Below, in pieces: positions 42,650 through 53,589 of a stretch of 64,000 nt of DNA (position 1 is its first letter; the number at the start of each line of letters is the position of its first letter). Both the position numbers and the translations under genes were made by a program. The notes beneath the pieces were generated by a model. The model was not told the DNA's origin. It worked only from the letters and a program-made list of their open reading frames with translations, and made no database searches. Origin of the DNA: Ligula intestinalis (taxonomy: Eukaryota > Platyhelminthes > Cestoda > Diphyllobothriidea > Diphyllobothriidae); assembly GCA_036362985.1 (NCBI GenBank), contig JAYGXS010000003.1, positions 92,380,431-92,444,430 on the forward strand, given 5' to 3'.

Positions 42650-43500
42650 ATAATTTCTATCTTCCTGAAATGATATTAAGACTTTATCGTATGTTCGTGC
42701 TTCCCATCTTTGAATACTGTTGCCCCTTTTTCGGTCTCATGAATGAAGTTAGCCGTTCAAAAATTGAAAAAAACAAAACATTTCACAAAATACTGCTGTA
42801 TCCGACAGCTTCTAGCAATTCTTACCCAAATAGATGCCAATTTACCAAAATAAGGTTCCTTTGAGTCAGCATATTCGAAGCAAACTTTTGTCTCCTTTTA
42901 CGCCTTCAAAATAGCGAAAGACTTCTTTCATTACTCCCGTCAGCCCTCCCTACAACCTAAGAAATCCGGCACCTGTTATACCCCCTCCTGCATCTTCCTC
43001 ATCTAAACGCTCTTTATTTTTGCTTCCAGATATAGCTTTCTTTGGAATAATTTGTCATTATAAATGAGGTCGTTAAGCAGACTGTCTGCATTCAAACGAA
43101 GACTGCACATATATCTTAACACTGATCCTATTAAATTTTTATTCTCTTCATTTTTCCGAGCAGCTTTCACCATGAATGCGATAAAGGACCATCGGGAATT
43201 AAGGAGATCTTTTTGAAACTATTCTCATTGCTTCGTGTCCCCCGAGAACCTTGATGTTTCCATTTACCACCGCTGAATAAAATGAAGCCATGCGGAAGTA
43301 CTCAGTCTAAAATGCTGTGGTCTCGTTGATTACTAACCTTCATCAGACCTAGCAAACCTATTTCTGCTCTACTACTATGTTCCTACTACTGTCTTCCTGA
43401 GCAACGTTTTTTCTCTTACACACTTTTTAAACATAGAGGGACGTTTAACTCTGCGTCCATTTTCACTGTAATAGTTTTAATTTCCTTCGTTAAATTTTCC
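42650..43500 (+). mobile_element. LINE E2, 3' part
   Basis: It starts RLYRMFVLPIFEYCCPFFG, the post-RT domain, then follows copy E1 from 42,905 (CATTACTCCCGTCAGCC) through the UTR to about 43,480. The coding part is broken at 42,864. Confidence 0.8.
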
Positions 43501-43628
43501 CATTTTTTAACTTGTTGCGTTCATTTTTTAAGCATAGTATACATTTTGGCAAATCATCTTCAGGGCCATAAAATTGTAAACGAGAAATTTTGAACTGGTA
43601 CAAAATAAATAATTTTAGGCTTATGCGC

Positions 43629-45640
43629 CTATTGGCCACTGCGGACTTTTCGGTCTGCGCCAATGGTCGGCATGTTGGTTTGGCGACCGCTACTTTTGGA
43701 TAAGGGTGATATAAAATCACCTTCTGGCGTCGGTTTCGGCCACGGGAGGGTCAGGGCTTGTGTACGTGTGTTCTGGAAGCACAGTACTGGATTCAACAGG
43801 CATATAGCCACGCTTCTGCTGTTGCCAGCACCCGTTGGCGCAGGCCTTTGGATAGGTTGGTTGGTGTCCGGTATACAACCTAAAGGCTTCACTAGTATCG
43901 ACTCGGTGATTTGTATCAACCAGGTGGGCGAGAATGGAACTCGTGATCGATTAAGCTTCGCCTTTACTCAACCAGACCGGTACGTGTTCAAGTACTCTCT
44001 TTTCCAGTCGCATCGTTGTTTGGCCAATGTATCCCGCTCCACAGGAGCAAGTAAAGGAGTACATACACATGGATGTAGCCTACAACGGGAGCCTGTCTTC
44101 ACCTTCTAATCGTAAGAGTGGAGAGCTTGTGAAAAGTGCACATTAGTTTGCCGCTGGGAAAGTGTTTGTGATAGCAGTCTTCAGTCATCGCTTTACCAGT
44201 TCGCTGACTGCGTCTCTTAAGAAACGTAGTCTTATGAATATGTCCTTTTCTGCGGCTAAGGAAGTAGGCTTCTTGGTTCGTTTGTCAATATTCTTGAGGA
44301 TGAATCTTTCTGGGTATCCGTTTTCAATGAGAGTGTTCTGCAGCTTTTGGAGTTCTCATTCGACAGTTTCAGGAAAGCAGACCCGTCGGACTTTAGCTGC
44401 TTATCCCTGGACTAGATTTCCTTTTATATTTAGGGTAACAAAGCTGTGAAGGTTGGTATATTGACCCGTCCAGGTTTCCTTTCGGAATATCCTACGCAGG
44501 ATCTATTCATCATGTCTCCATTCGAATAAGAATATCAAGGAACACAATTTCATTATTAACATTGGTTTTTGCTGAAAAACTGAGCGCTGGATGAACACTG
44601 TTAAACTTCCTGACAATGGTGTCAGTGTCAGCGTTGGAGTCTGTCAGACACAAGATATTATCTACATAGTGACCGTAAAATGCAAGGTCATTGATGGTGT
44701 CTCTTAGGCTCGTTCTCTCGATCTTGCTCATAAAGACAGTTGCAAGAAACGGGCCAAGTGGTGAGCCCATCGCCACTCCATCTATCTGTCTGTAGAAGCT
44801 GTCATTGCAGAGAAATTGCAAATTTTGTGTGCACCTCGTAAGTAATTCCTTGATGGTTTGCACTGGCATTCCCACCTGATAGATTGTGTCTCGAATGACG
44901 TCACAGAGGTAGTTTATGGTTTCCACTACGGGTACGTTGGTAAAAAGTGATGAAACATCCAAGGTAAGCATCTTACATGCAACAATGTTCAGATCATTAA
45001 TAGCTTCGACAAACTCAAATGTGTGCCTTAAGCTTCGAGTGTATAGGTGACTTCCAAGAGGCTTCAGCTTTTCTTCCAGCCATTTGGCAATGGTGTGATA
45101 AGGGGAGTTTCGCATGTCTACGAAAGAACGCAAGGGTAGCCCCTGTTTGTGAATCTTCGGAAGACCATACATTCTCGGTTACGTCATTCCTACAGGTCTT
45201 AGTCTTTCCATCTTCTTGTCTGTCAGAAAGCCTTCATTGTGGAAGTCCTTGAGAATTGTAGTTGACTGACCCTCAACGGCCTCTGTCCGATCTTTGTCCT
45301 ACGTAGATTTTGATAACTTTGTGTTATCTGTCAAGATAGCCTCCAGTTTAGCAATATAATCACTTTTATCCATAATTACTATTCCGGACTCTTTGTCTGG
45401 TCTGGTGAGTACGACGTTTTCCTTTCTTCTGAATTCTCTTAGCCTATCAAGATGGGCCTTTGTTAAGGGTCCTCTGTTGGTTTGGGCTTTACTTTAGTTC
45501 TGATGGCAGCAGTAAACCAGTGTAGACTTTAAATAATCCGCTTCTCTAGACTTGGTAGATTTAAGATCGGAAGTCTGACTAAAGAGGCTTCCCAATTGAG
45601 TTTCTAAATCTAGTTTGGTCTCTTTCTTGCAATGCAGACT
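43629..45640 (-). pseudogene. Penelope-like element: RT plus GIY-YIG endonuclease
   Basis: From the right: HLDRLREFRRKENVVLTRPD, GIVIMDKSDYIAKLEAIL (pre-RT), then the intact 220-codon frame 45,172-44,510 with GLPKIHKQGLPLRSFVDM, SLFTNVPVVETINYL, IDGVAMGSPLGPFLATVFM and FYGHYVDNILC. The catalytic YVDD is YVDN. After a frame-broken stretch, YSFTCSCGAGYIGQTT (about 44,010-44,060) is the GIY-YIG nuclease core. PLEs use this nuclease for target cleavage (family knowledge). Stops and frameshifts outside the RT core mark it as dead. Confidence 0.85.
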
Positions 45641-45790
45641 ACCCTCCCAAACAATCCAGAGCGGAACGTGCATAATTATTCGTCAAACCATCCTGACAAA
45701 ACTCTATTAGAGGTACTGTCCCTAGGCCTCAAGTTCTGCATTGCAGGAAAGAGACCGAAGCACACCCATGTACTTATCAGTTTGACTTCT
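45640..45790 (+). pseudogene. Inverted 5' piece of the Penelope-like element
   Basis: LLEVLSLGLKFCIAGKRPK on the plus strand matches the PLE N-terminal block seen at 40,200-40,300. It faces the minus-strand element head to head, and a KRPK/KKETK-coding stretch occurs at the joint on both strands. It looks like a 5' inversion or a head-to-head partner. Confidence 0.6.
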
Positions 45791-45914
45791 TCAGACTCCG
45801 AAGGGGTTTAGTCGCTTCGGGATTTCACACTTATGGACACTCTCGCGGACTCCAGACATTAAGCATTGGATACTTTTCAACAATCTCGTCATCGTGGAAT
45901 TTTTATTTTTTCGA

Positions 45915-46245
45915 AATTCATCAGAAGATGGAATCAAAGTGTAATCTATTTCTCAAACCGTTGAACTGAAGTTGCAGCCTACAAACAAACAAGCGAAAAT
46001 AGCCTAAAAAGACCAAGTTACAAGGATTTCAAGCTTTCTTGAAGATAAGCACTTATTCAGGACCTCGAAGATGTACAAACAGCTGAGTTGTTCCTGAATA
46101 TCCTGCATATTGTTTGTACATATTTGAAAGTGCTTTTAAGCAATTAGTTGTATTGTTAACTCCATCTGCTTAAAAAAATTGCAATACTCTACACACCATT
46201 GGAAGATTTTCGCTAGTTTGAATATCAGCGCGAAGTTTGAAATTG
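45915..46245 (+). repeat. ~330-bp direct repeat, copy 1
   Basis: It matches 52,925-53,245 in the same orientation, for example TTCATCAGAAG, TTATTCAGGACCTCGAAGAT, TCCTGAATATCCTGCATATT and GCAATACTCTACACACC. It carries no ORF. Family unknown. Confidence 0.85.
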
Positions 46246-46719
46246 TTTGCGAATTTCAAGTATCTCGAGCTTACGCGTTTTTAGTCTCTATCTTAGTATA
46301 GAAGACACGCTTCCTGGAAATTATTCAAGAATTGACTATGTATTTCCAAAGTTTGGAATATTCTACGTAGAAATCTGAATCCGGTCGCACTGAAAAATTC
46401 CTCCGCTGTGAATTATTTCCAAAGTTTGGATATTGCTTCTTGGACGTGTCGATGTTGTGAAAAATTCCTCTGCGCCACAAAAATCTGCACATCGCCGATT
46501 TTTACGCCGAGGCCGAATCCTTATATCACTTTGTTGTTATATACCCTCATCCTAATATTATCATAATATTAAGGATAAATGTGACTCTCACGTTATTAAT
46601 AAGGAAATTTTATTAAAAAAACAAATTTTATTTTATCTGTAAGGAACTCAATATTTTACTCTGACTTGCTGTAACCTGCTTGTCTCAGTAAACTTGCACT
46701 ATCTGGCCAATCGATAAAT
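46246..46719. other. AT-rich stretch, nothing recognised
   Basis: No ORF or known domain. A CAAAGTTTGGA motif recurs at about 46,348 and 46,421. Confidence 0.4.
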
Positions 46720-48035
46720 AAATAAATAAATTTTATATTTTAGGCCAGGAGGGCCTCGTCATTGCTAACTTAGTGCTGTGGAAAAATAAATACACAGTTG
46801 ATAAATGCTGTTCTCTATGAAACAACCACATAGACAGCGGGAGCGATTAGTAGTGTTGGTAGATTAATTAATATTCACCAACATATCGTCATTTTAAAAT
46901 AGTAGTCAACGCATGTTGAACTAAGAAGGAAGCAGTGAAAAAAACTCCTACCATTTAAGCTGGGGCGGAGTTCAGCGAACCCCTGCTTAAAAAAAAACAA
47001 AATGTAGGTCAAAAAAACTGCTTCAAAAAAGTTAAGGGGGTTTGGTTGAGAGGATTGATTTAAGTTCAAATGAGACAGGACTGTTGATGAGAACGAATGA
47101 GGGTGGGTAACGCTTCTTGTAATTGGAGAAATCATATAATAGCAGAGGCTGTCTTTCACCATTGTTACACCGCCCGACTGGCTTCATGATCAACCATCAG
47201 GGAGGTGAGACCGGAGGAGGCCATAAAGGACAACGGAGTCAGGAAGATGAGGGAACGGCAGAGGTCACTTGATCATCAACGAAACGTCCGAGATGTGACC
47301 TCGTAGACTGCGGAGTTTAGCGACGAGCTGGCGAAAATAGCAGAACCGCCACGAGCATGACTAAGGACCATGAAGCCTATCGTCAGGGTTGTAAAACGGA
47401 GAATGTAGAAAACGGCAATGATGACTGGACAGAGAAGTGGACGAAACATCGTTGCAAATATCACTCAAAGGAGGAAGGAATAGACATGTTTGGAAAAAAA
47501 TTTGATCTAAACATAACCACCTCAGATACCAGGGGGACCCTTTTCAAAGTCCAAAAGTTGTATGTCTGGGAAGGAGACGGATAACAAGGACTTTATATCT
47601 TCTGAAGTTAAGTGTTTGCGTAATTTGACTTTAAAAACTGTTAAGTTGGACGACAGCCTAATTTCGAGGGGAATATTATTCCAGAGGAAGGCATATTTGG
47701 AGGCAAAGAAGTGAGAATGGTTCGAAGTGGAGCTTAAGGGGGGTGCAATTTTCCTGGATGAATTACGAGTGGCATAAGATCTATCTGCGGGAATGAGAGC
47801 GTTGATTCGTGGAAGGTTAGGGGTAGAGTTAACGTGAAAGTGGAAACAGAGGCCCGCTTTGAGTCTTCTGACCCAAAGAAATGTCATGTTCGCTAACTGA
47901 CATCTCTCCGTATAAGAAAGCGTGGATCGAGGAAGAGCGAATATTTTGCGAGTTAATACCCTCTGTACATTTTCAATCTTACTGCGGTCCGAAGCATTCA
48001 TTAGACCAAAGAGGGGACAGCAGTATACTAGGGCT
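46720..48035 (-). mobile_element. LINE D1, 3' part
   Basis: The C-terminal frame (48,001-47,522) has MNASDRSKIENVQRVLTRKI, MTFLWVRRLKAGLCFHFHV and FASKYAFLWNNIPLEIR. The 3' UTR follows and ends in an AGGCC...GGCCT hairpin and (ATTT)n. It is 5'-truncated near 48,035 at a VLEYCCPLFGL-like sequence. Confidence 0.8.
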
Positions 48036-48278
48036 CTTTGGTTTGGCTTCCAACTTAATTGGCAGTATCAGACGCAGGTCGTAACACAAAAATATTACAT
48101 AGCATTGAGAGTTTAGATGCTACAAGTCCGTTATCACGAAACGTGTCACCAGTACCGGATCTTGCACTCTGGTAGCTTAATCTGGTTATTAGCTGTGTAA
48201 GGACCTCAGGCAGCCCGGCCACTTCGACACGGGTCCTTAAAAACCATATCAAGATACAACCAGAAAGTAACTTCCGAT

Positions 48279-49064
48279 ATGGCCACTCAGATAATGTTAT
48301 TAATTCTCCACCACCCGCAAAACGGCCAAGACGTATACTACGTTTACCCAAGTAAGACTGTGAGGACTTCGTCAAGCCCACGGGCTACACCATCGTCATT
48401 CGGCTTAAGCGACACTAGCAATTATCGGGATTTGCATTCTAGCACCACATCGTTGCTCGACTCTGCACAAGAAAGCGATGACCATGAGGTTGAAAAGATC
48501 ATAACTCAAAAGAGGCATAAGCCTAAGAAGACCAAACGGTTCACGGGTTTGCACTCAGCTTACCCAAAAGCCAGATCAGCAGAACCGAATGTACCGGATA
48601 CAAGTGCTCCCTCGGCCGAAACACGTGAGCTCGCAACATCTGTCCCATTGAGTCGCAAGCAGAAAAAAGTTGTTAAGGAGGCCCCAGAATCAGAGTCGTC
48701 AATTGCACAAGAACGAATTCACCATGACGTTGGTCTTCTGAGAGTTAACGCCACACCATTACTCAAACCAGGCGTGTCTTTCCGCATTCATAAGATATTT
48801 CGAATAGGGAAGGCTCCAACAGCTCCAGAATCAATTTCTCGGTCACGACCTCTTAAAGTTATTTTAGAAACTGAAGCACAGGCGAAACTCTTGATAGAGC
48901 GCAAACCATCCTTACGGAGCCTGCATCAGCAAGTTTTTTCAGCCGGATTACGAGTTGAAAGAGCGGAGAAAGATGAGACAGCTAATAATAGAGCTGGAAA
49001 AACGGAGAACCAATGGCGAGAAAAATCTCAAATTAAGAGAGGACAAATAGTTCAAGTCCAATAG
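48279..49064 (+). CDS. ORF1 of LINE B2
   Basis: 261 codons, Lys-rich, ending with a conserved module: FRIHKIFRIGKAPTAPE, RSRPLKVILETEAQAKLL, KPSLRSLHQQVFSAGLRVE. The same module is in B4 (62,693-63,076) and, more diverged, in F1 and F2. Its presumed role is RNA binding. Only one copy of the upstream LLDSAQESDD unit is present, while B4 has two. Confidence 0.65.
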   Translation: MATQIMLLILHHPQNGQDVYYVYPSKTVRTSSSPRATPSSFGLSDTSNYRDLHSSTTSLLDSAQESDDHEVEKIITQKRHKPKKTKRFTGLHSAYPKARSAEPNVPDTSAPSAETRELATSVPLSRKQKKVVKEAPESESSIAQERIHHDVGLLRVNATPLLKPGVSFRIHKIFRIGKAPTAPESISRSRPLKVILETEAQAKLLIERKPSLRSLHQQVFSAGLRVERAEKDETANNRAGKTENQWREKSQIKRGQIVQVQ

Positions 49065-49135
49065 ACAACTTTCTGGTCAAAGCCGGTAACAGTGACGCCC
49101 TAGCTGTCCCGCAACAGAAGCCTAAGACATGCCCT

Positions 49136-49810
49136 CTTAAAATGGTCGTTTTAAATGCCAGATCACTGCTTAAAAAATGTCTCTGCTCCAGACTCTGGTT
49201 TTCGTCAACCGCTCAGTCATTGTTATGGTAACTGAGACATGGACATCGGCCTAAGTAGCTGATTCTGAACTCTCTGTTCTACGCTATGCATGCGTTCAGA
49301 ATGTTCGCAACAATGGCTGTGGCGGAGGAAGCTGCATCGTTATTAAGCAGCCACTTGCATTTCTCCCGTTGGACTATCCACAATTCACGGCAATGTAGGA
49401 GAGCTGCTGGCCACGAGTTGTTCGAAAAAACAAATACTCCTTACTTGTTGGCTGTGTTTATCGCCCAACTTATGCCAATGTGGACTACTATATTTGTCTC
49501 TCACAGGCATGTCCTGCAACAGCTGATTTGAATCTTAAGTTTTGCTTGATTGCAAGCAATTTTAACCTTCCTGACGTGCAATGGTTTCCATTATCCAGTC
49601 CTTCAATGTTCGAGAACTTATTTGAGGTAGTAGATATCGGCATGTGGGATCAGGTAGTCGATTTTCTAACTCAAGGAGCAAACATACTCGACCTAATTTT
49701 TTGTAGGGGATGCGAATCACTTTCCGTGTCATCCTTAGACGCAAATGGATGTTTAGACCATCTTGCAGTTGTTAGTAAACTAGAACTGGAGGCGGATGAA
49801 ACATTTTCCG
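49136..49810 (+). pseudogene. Endonuclease domain of LINE B2
   Basis: It starts MVVLNARSLLKK-like, then TETWTSA, and ends in the frame at 49,480 with IASNFNLPDVQWF (normally AGDFN, so the catalytic Asp is Ser-Asn here) and GCLDHLAVVSKLEL (SDH changed to LDH). Several frame breaks. Inactive. Confidence 0.75.
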
Positions 49811-50322
49811 AAAAGTATAATTTATATCATGACTTCCGATCAGCAAGCACGGCAGACATACTGGTGCATCTAAAAGCTCTCGACTGGTCTGAATTTTTCC
49901 AAAGTTCGGATGCAAATATTTGTACCGATGCACTGCACAAAGTGCAGGATCCACTCATCCTCCAGTTTGTTTCCCGCATGAAAGTAATTCATGTCAAGGA
50001 TGAAGTGTACCTTCCTCAGTCTTTCCATCGTAGGCTGCGTGAACTCTCTCGTCGTTTGCATCGGCAGAACGACACTTCCGTTCTGCCCTTGATATTCCTG
50101 ATCTCTAATCAGGACAAGAAGCTCTCCGAAGAAAAGCAGATAGCCAATGAGGCCCTTTTTGCTGAAAATACTTCTTAAAATGTTGCGAAAAACTTTTCGC
50201 GTACGATAAAAGTGCAGAGGAAAACGCAACACCCCATTCTTCAAGATGCCTTGGGAAATCCCATAGCTGACACTTAGTAGACCATAGATAGCTTCAATGC
50301 GTTCCTATCCAAAACGTTAAGT

Positions 50323-51412
50323 CATGCCAATGAGCTCACAGATATTAGCTCAATCAACAATTTTCTTGATTTATTAGATTGACAGAGCCTCTACTCCATT
50401 AACGATGCTGCAGATCTTTCTGAACTCATGTCGGTCGTTTCTAATAAAATGCTGAAATTTTTGCCAGGCCTAAAATTCGGCTGTCGTCGAACTTAGCAGC
50501 TTTTAAAGTTAAATTACGTAAACACTTAACTTCGGAATATATAAAGTCCTTGTTATCCGTCTCCTTCCCAAACACAACCTTTGGACTTTCAAAAGGGTCC
50601 TCCTGATACCTGAGGTGGTTATGTTAATGTAACATTTTTTTCCATATATGTCTATTTCTTCCTCTTTTGAGTGATATTTGCAAGATGTTTCGCCCACTTC
50701 TCTGTCCAGTCATCATTGCTGTTTCTCCATTCTCCGTTTTACTACCCTGCTGATAGGCTTCATGGTATTTAGTCATGTTTATGATGGATTGGCTATTTTC
50801 GCCCGCTCGTCGCTGGACTCCGCAGTCTACAATGTCGCATCTCCGGCGTTTCGTTGATGATTAGGTGACCTCTGCCATTCACTCTCTTGTCGACCCTGTT
50901 GTCCACGATGGCCTCCGCTGGTCTAACCTCCCTGTTTTTTGATCACGAAGCCATTCAGGTGGTGTTACAGTGGTGAGGGATAGCCTCTGCTGCTATATGA
51001 TTTCTCCAATTACAAGAAACGTTTCCAACCCTCATACGTTCTCATCAGCAGTCCTGTCTCATTTGCAATACAATCAATCCTCTCAAGCAACCCCCTTAAT
51101 TTTGTTGGAATTTTTTTCTCCTACGTTTTGTTTTTTTTAAGTGGGTGTTCGCTGAAATCCGCCCCGGCTTAAATGGTTGGAGTTTTTCTTTCACTGCTTC
51201 CTCCTTAGTTCACCATGCGTTTCAGAGATTGTTGACTACGAAAATATGTTGGTGAAAATGAATTTATCTACCAACACTAATAAACGCTCCCGCTGGCTAT
51301 GTGGATGTTTCACTGAGAGCAGCATTAATAAACTTTGTATTTATTTTTCCACAGCACCAAGTTTGCCATGATAAGGCCTCCAGGCCTTAAATATAATATC
51401 TATTTATTTAAT
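50323..51412 (+). mobile_element. LINE D2, 3' part inserted in LINE B2
   Basis: From about 50,470 it follows copy D1/D3 in the opposite direction (CTGTCGTCGAACTTAGCAGC, CACTTAACTTCGGAATAT) to the 3' hairpin AAGGCCTCCAGGCCTT at about 51,371 and an ATTTATTTA tail. The first 150 bp (NELTDISSINNFLDLLD text) do not match the C-terminal domain and may be an upstream or inverted piece. Confidence 0.75.
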
Positions 51413-52119
51413 GCTCGTTCGCTGCACCTCCAGTTATCCGGGCTCAGATGGGTGCCGTTCTCGAAACCATAAGTTTTACCCTCTGGGACATGACTGTAGT
51501 CATTCGTCATTATGGTCAATCTCATAGTCCAGGACCAGATGGCTTCCCAGTTAGCCTTTTTAAAGCTGAAGCGAATGATATCTTTTTGTCTTTTCTTTGA
51601 AAGGTATTTAATCTTGCTCTTGAGAGCGAAACCTTTCCTTCGTTGTGGAAGGAATCGCACATAATGCCTATTCGCAAGCATGGCCGATCGACGTCATTGG
51701 AAAACTTAAGGACAATAAATACACTTCTCGCAGCCTCAAAAATCTTGGAGACCTTGATTAAAGAAAAGATTATGCGTCACTTGACAGAAAACAACCTCCT
51801 CAATATATCTCAACATGGACTTCTCAAAAAAGGATCTTGTGACACCTGCTAGCTCTCTTTCTTTGAATATGTGCTGCAATCTAAAGACCGCTGTTTTGCC
51901 ATTTATAAGGCCTATTTGGATTTTACTAAGGCCTTTGATCGGGTCGATCATAACCTCCTCCTTCTGAAACTGATCTCCTTCGCCATAAGTAGAAAGCCTC
52001 TGATCTTCATATATTCCTATTTGTATGCTCGCACACAACGATTACAAATTGTCTATGTTATCTCCAACCCCACGCATGTGAGGAGTAGAGTTATACAGGG
52101 TAGTGTACTGGGTCCGCTC

Positions 52120-52219
52120 NNNNNNNNNNNNNNNNNNNNNNNNNNNNNNNNNNNNNNNNNNNNNNNNNNNNNNNNNNNNNNNNNNNNNNNNNNNNNNNNN
52201 NNNNNNNNNNNNNNNNNNN
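52120..52219. other. Assembly gap (100 N)
   Basis: Exactly 100 N bases follow the VIQGSVLGPL motif of LINE B2. The sequence to the right is not LINE B, so the joint cannot be interpreted. Confidence 0.99.
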
Positions 52220-52538
52220 TGGATAAGTTAAAGAAATCTTCAAGATCGGAATATACTCGAGACCTTCAAAGGCTGAGTCGTTTCCCAATATTGATACACT
52301 TTTCAAGTAAATTTATAGTGCTTATTAAAAAAAGCTAGGGTATTTGTTAAGTTCCGACTGATTTTTTTTGGAAGTCATAATCTGCAAAAATCATTTCAAT
52401 TATTTTTTTTCTGAACGTAATAACTAATGCAGCTTGCTGAACAATTTTAAGAGATTTTTAACAATCAGCTACTGTTAAATCATACAGGCTGAATTTTTCT
52501 TTATCATCTCACATTTAAAGCTGATTTTTATAAAAATT

Positions 52539-52871
52539 ATGAGAACGAAAATTATAGCTCATCGTAAGATATCTGCTCCCAGACCCAAGCGGTGCCTGAC
52601 CACGCCTACTAGTCAATGCTTTGATATCAACATGCAGCCCATTGTCGAGGCTAAGCAAATTGATTTATCTGCATTGCAGAACTGTAATGACTTCATGATG
52701 AAGTTTGGTGCTGTTTTGTCAGTACTAGGCAATCTGTTTGATGGTAAGTTATTAGATGTGCCCTCGCAAGATTGTAAAATGTTAGACTCCCTCGTCCATC
52801 TTATAACCACGGGAGCTTTCGATAGACAAAAGCGAAGCTCTTACTTTATAATAAAAATGCTTCCATATTAA
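52539..52871 (+). CDS. Uncharacterised ORF, probable LINE ORF1 (copy 2)
   Basis: 110 codons. QIDLSALQNCNDFMMKFGAV, LSVLGNLFDG, SQDCKMLDSLV and FDRQKRSSYFIIK parallel copy 1 at 36,315-36,776. The two are diverged at the nucleotide level, yet the residue pattern (DL.AL.N, VLG.(I/L)FDG, SQ.C, DRQ.R) is kept, which argues for past selection. The frame stops soon after. Confidence 0.55.
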   Translation: MRTKIIAHRKISAPRPKRCLTTPTSQCFDINMQPIVEAKQIDLSALQNCNDFMMKFGAVLSVLGNLFDGKLLDVPSQDCKMLDSLVHLITTGAFDRQKRSSYFIIKMLPY

Positions 52872-52924
52872 GTCGCTCTTTGGATATTGCAAAAGATTTT
52901 TTTATGTCTGGGTGGTTTCAAATA

Positions 52925-53245
52925 TAAAAATTCATCAGAAGACTGAATCAAAGTGGAATTTGTTTCTCAAGTCGTTGAACTTAACTCGCAACCTACAAAC
53001 AAACAAACAAAAACAGCCTAACAAGACCAACGTGCAAGGATCTCAAGCTTTTTCGAAGATAAGCAGTTATTCAGGACCTCGAAGATCTACAAATGGCTGA
53101 GTCGTTCCTGAATATCCTGCATATTCTTTAGACATATTTGAAAGTGCTTCTAAGCAATAAGACGTATTGTCTACGCAGTCTGCTTCAAATATTTGCAATA
53201 CTCTACACACCGTCGGAAGATTTTCCTTATTTTGAATATCAGTCA
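52925..53245 (+). repeat. ~330-bp direct repeat, copy 2
   Basis: Partner of 45,915-46,245. A partial third piece (ACCTTCAAAGGCTGAGTCGTT) lies at 52,260 just after the gap. Confidence 0.85.
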
Positions 53246-53339
53246 ACACACTACCTCACAGTCACAAAGGCAAATTTAACATTTTGAATTTAATCGTTTC
53301 GTTTACAACTAAAATGGAAGAAGAAACTATTGCTCTCGG

Positions 53340-53425
53340 TAGTTCTACAAAGCTGCCAGCGGGGCCGGGAATCGAACCGCGGATACCTCGGGTGAAAGTC
53401 GAATGACTAACCGATGGATCTATAG
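53340..53425 (-). repeat. tRNA(Glu)-like pseudogene or SINE head
   Basis: On the minus strand ATCGGTTAGTCATTCGA, then ACTTTCACCCGAGG and GCGGTTCGATTCCCGG resemble the D arm, a TTC anticodon loop and the T arm of tRNA-Glu. The T stem has mismatches and no acceptor stem closes, so it is a relic or a tRNA-derived repeat. Confidence 0.45.
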
Positions 53426-53589
53426 AAGCGTATAGCCGTAAGGATCAAATTTAGTTATCTAATACAAAAGATCGGTCACGAAGCTTATTGAAAAGTCCTC
53501 CTGCCAAGTGAACTAAAAGTCATACATGTTTAAGGGATACAAATCATAAAGATGAAGCCTGCACATCATATTTTACCCTTCTTAACTAA

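Larger units (their letters stand above)
48350..52119 (+). mobile_element. LINE B2 with a family D insertion
   Basis: Element order: ORF1 (to 49,064), endonuclease (49,136-49,800), linker (to 50,322), interruption 50,323-51,412, RT start (51,413-52,119, cut by an N gap). The break is exact against copy B4: CAAAACGTT before and GCTCGTTCGCTGCACCTCC after are contiguous there except for a few bases. Frames are broken in the endonuclease and RT. Confidence 0.85.
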
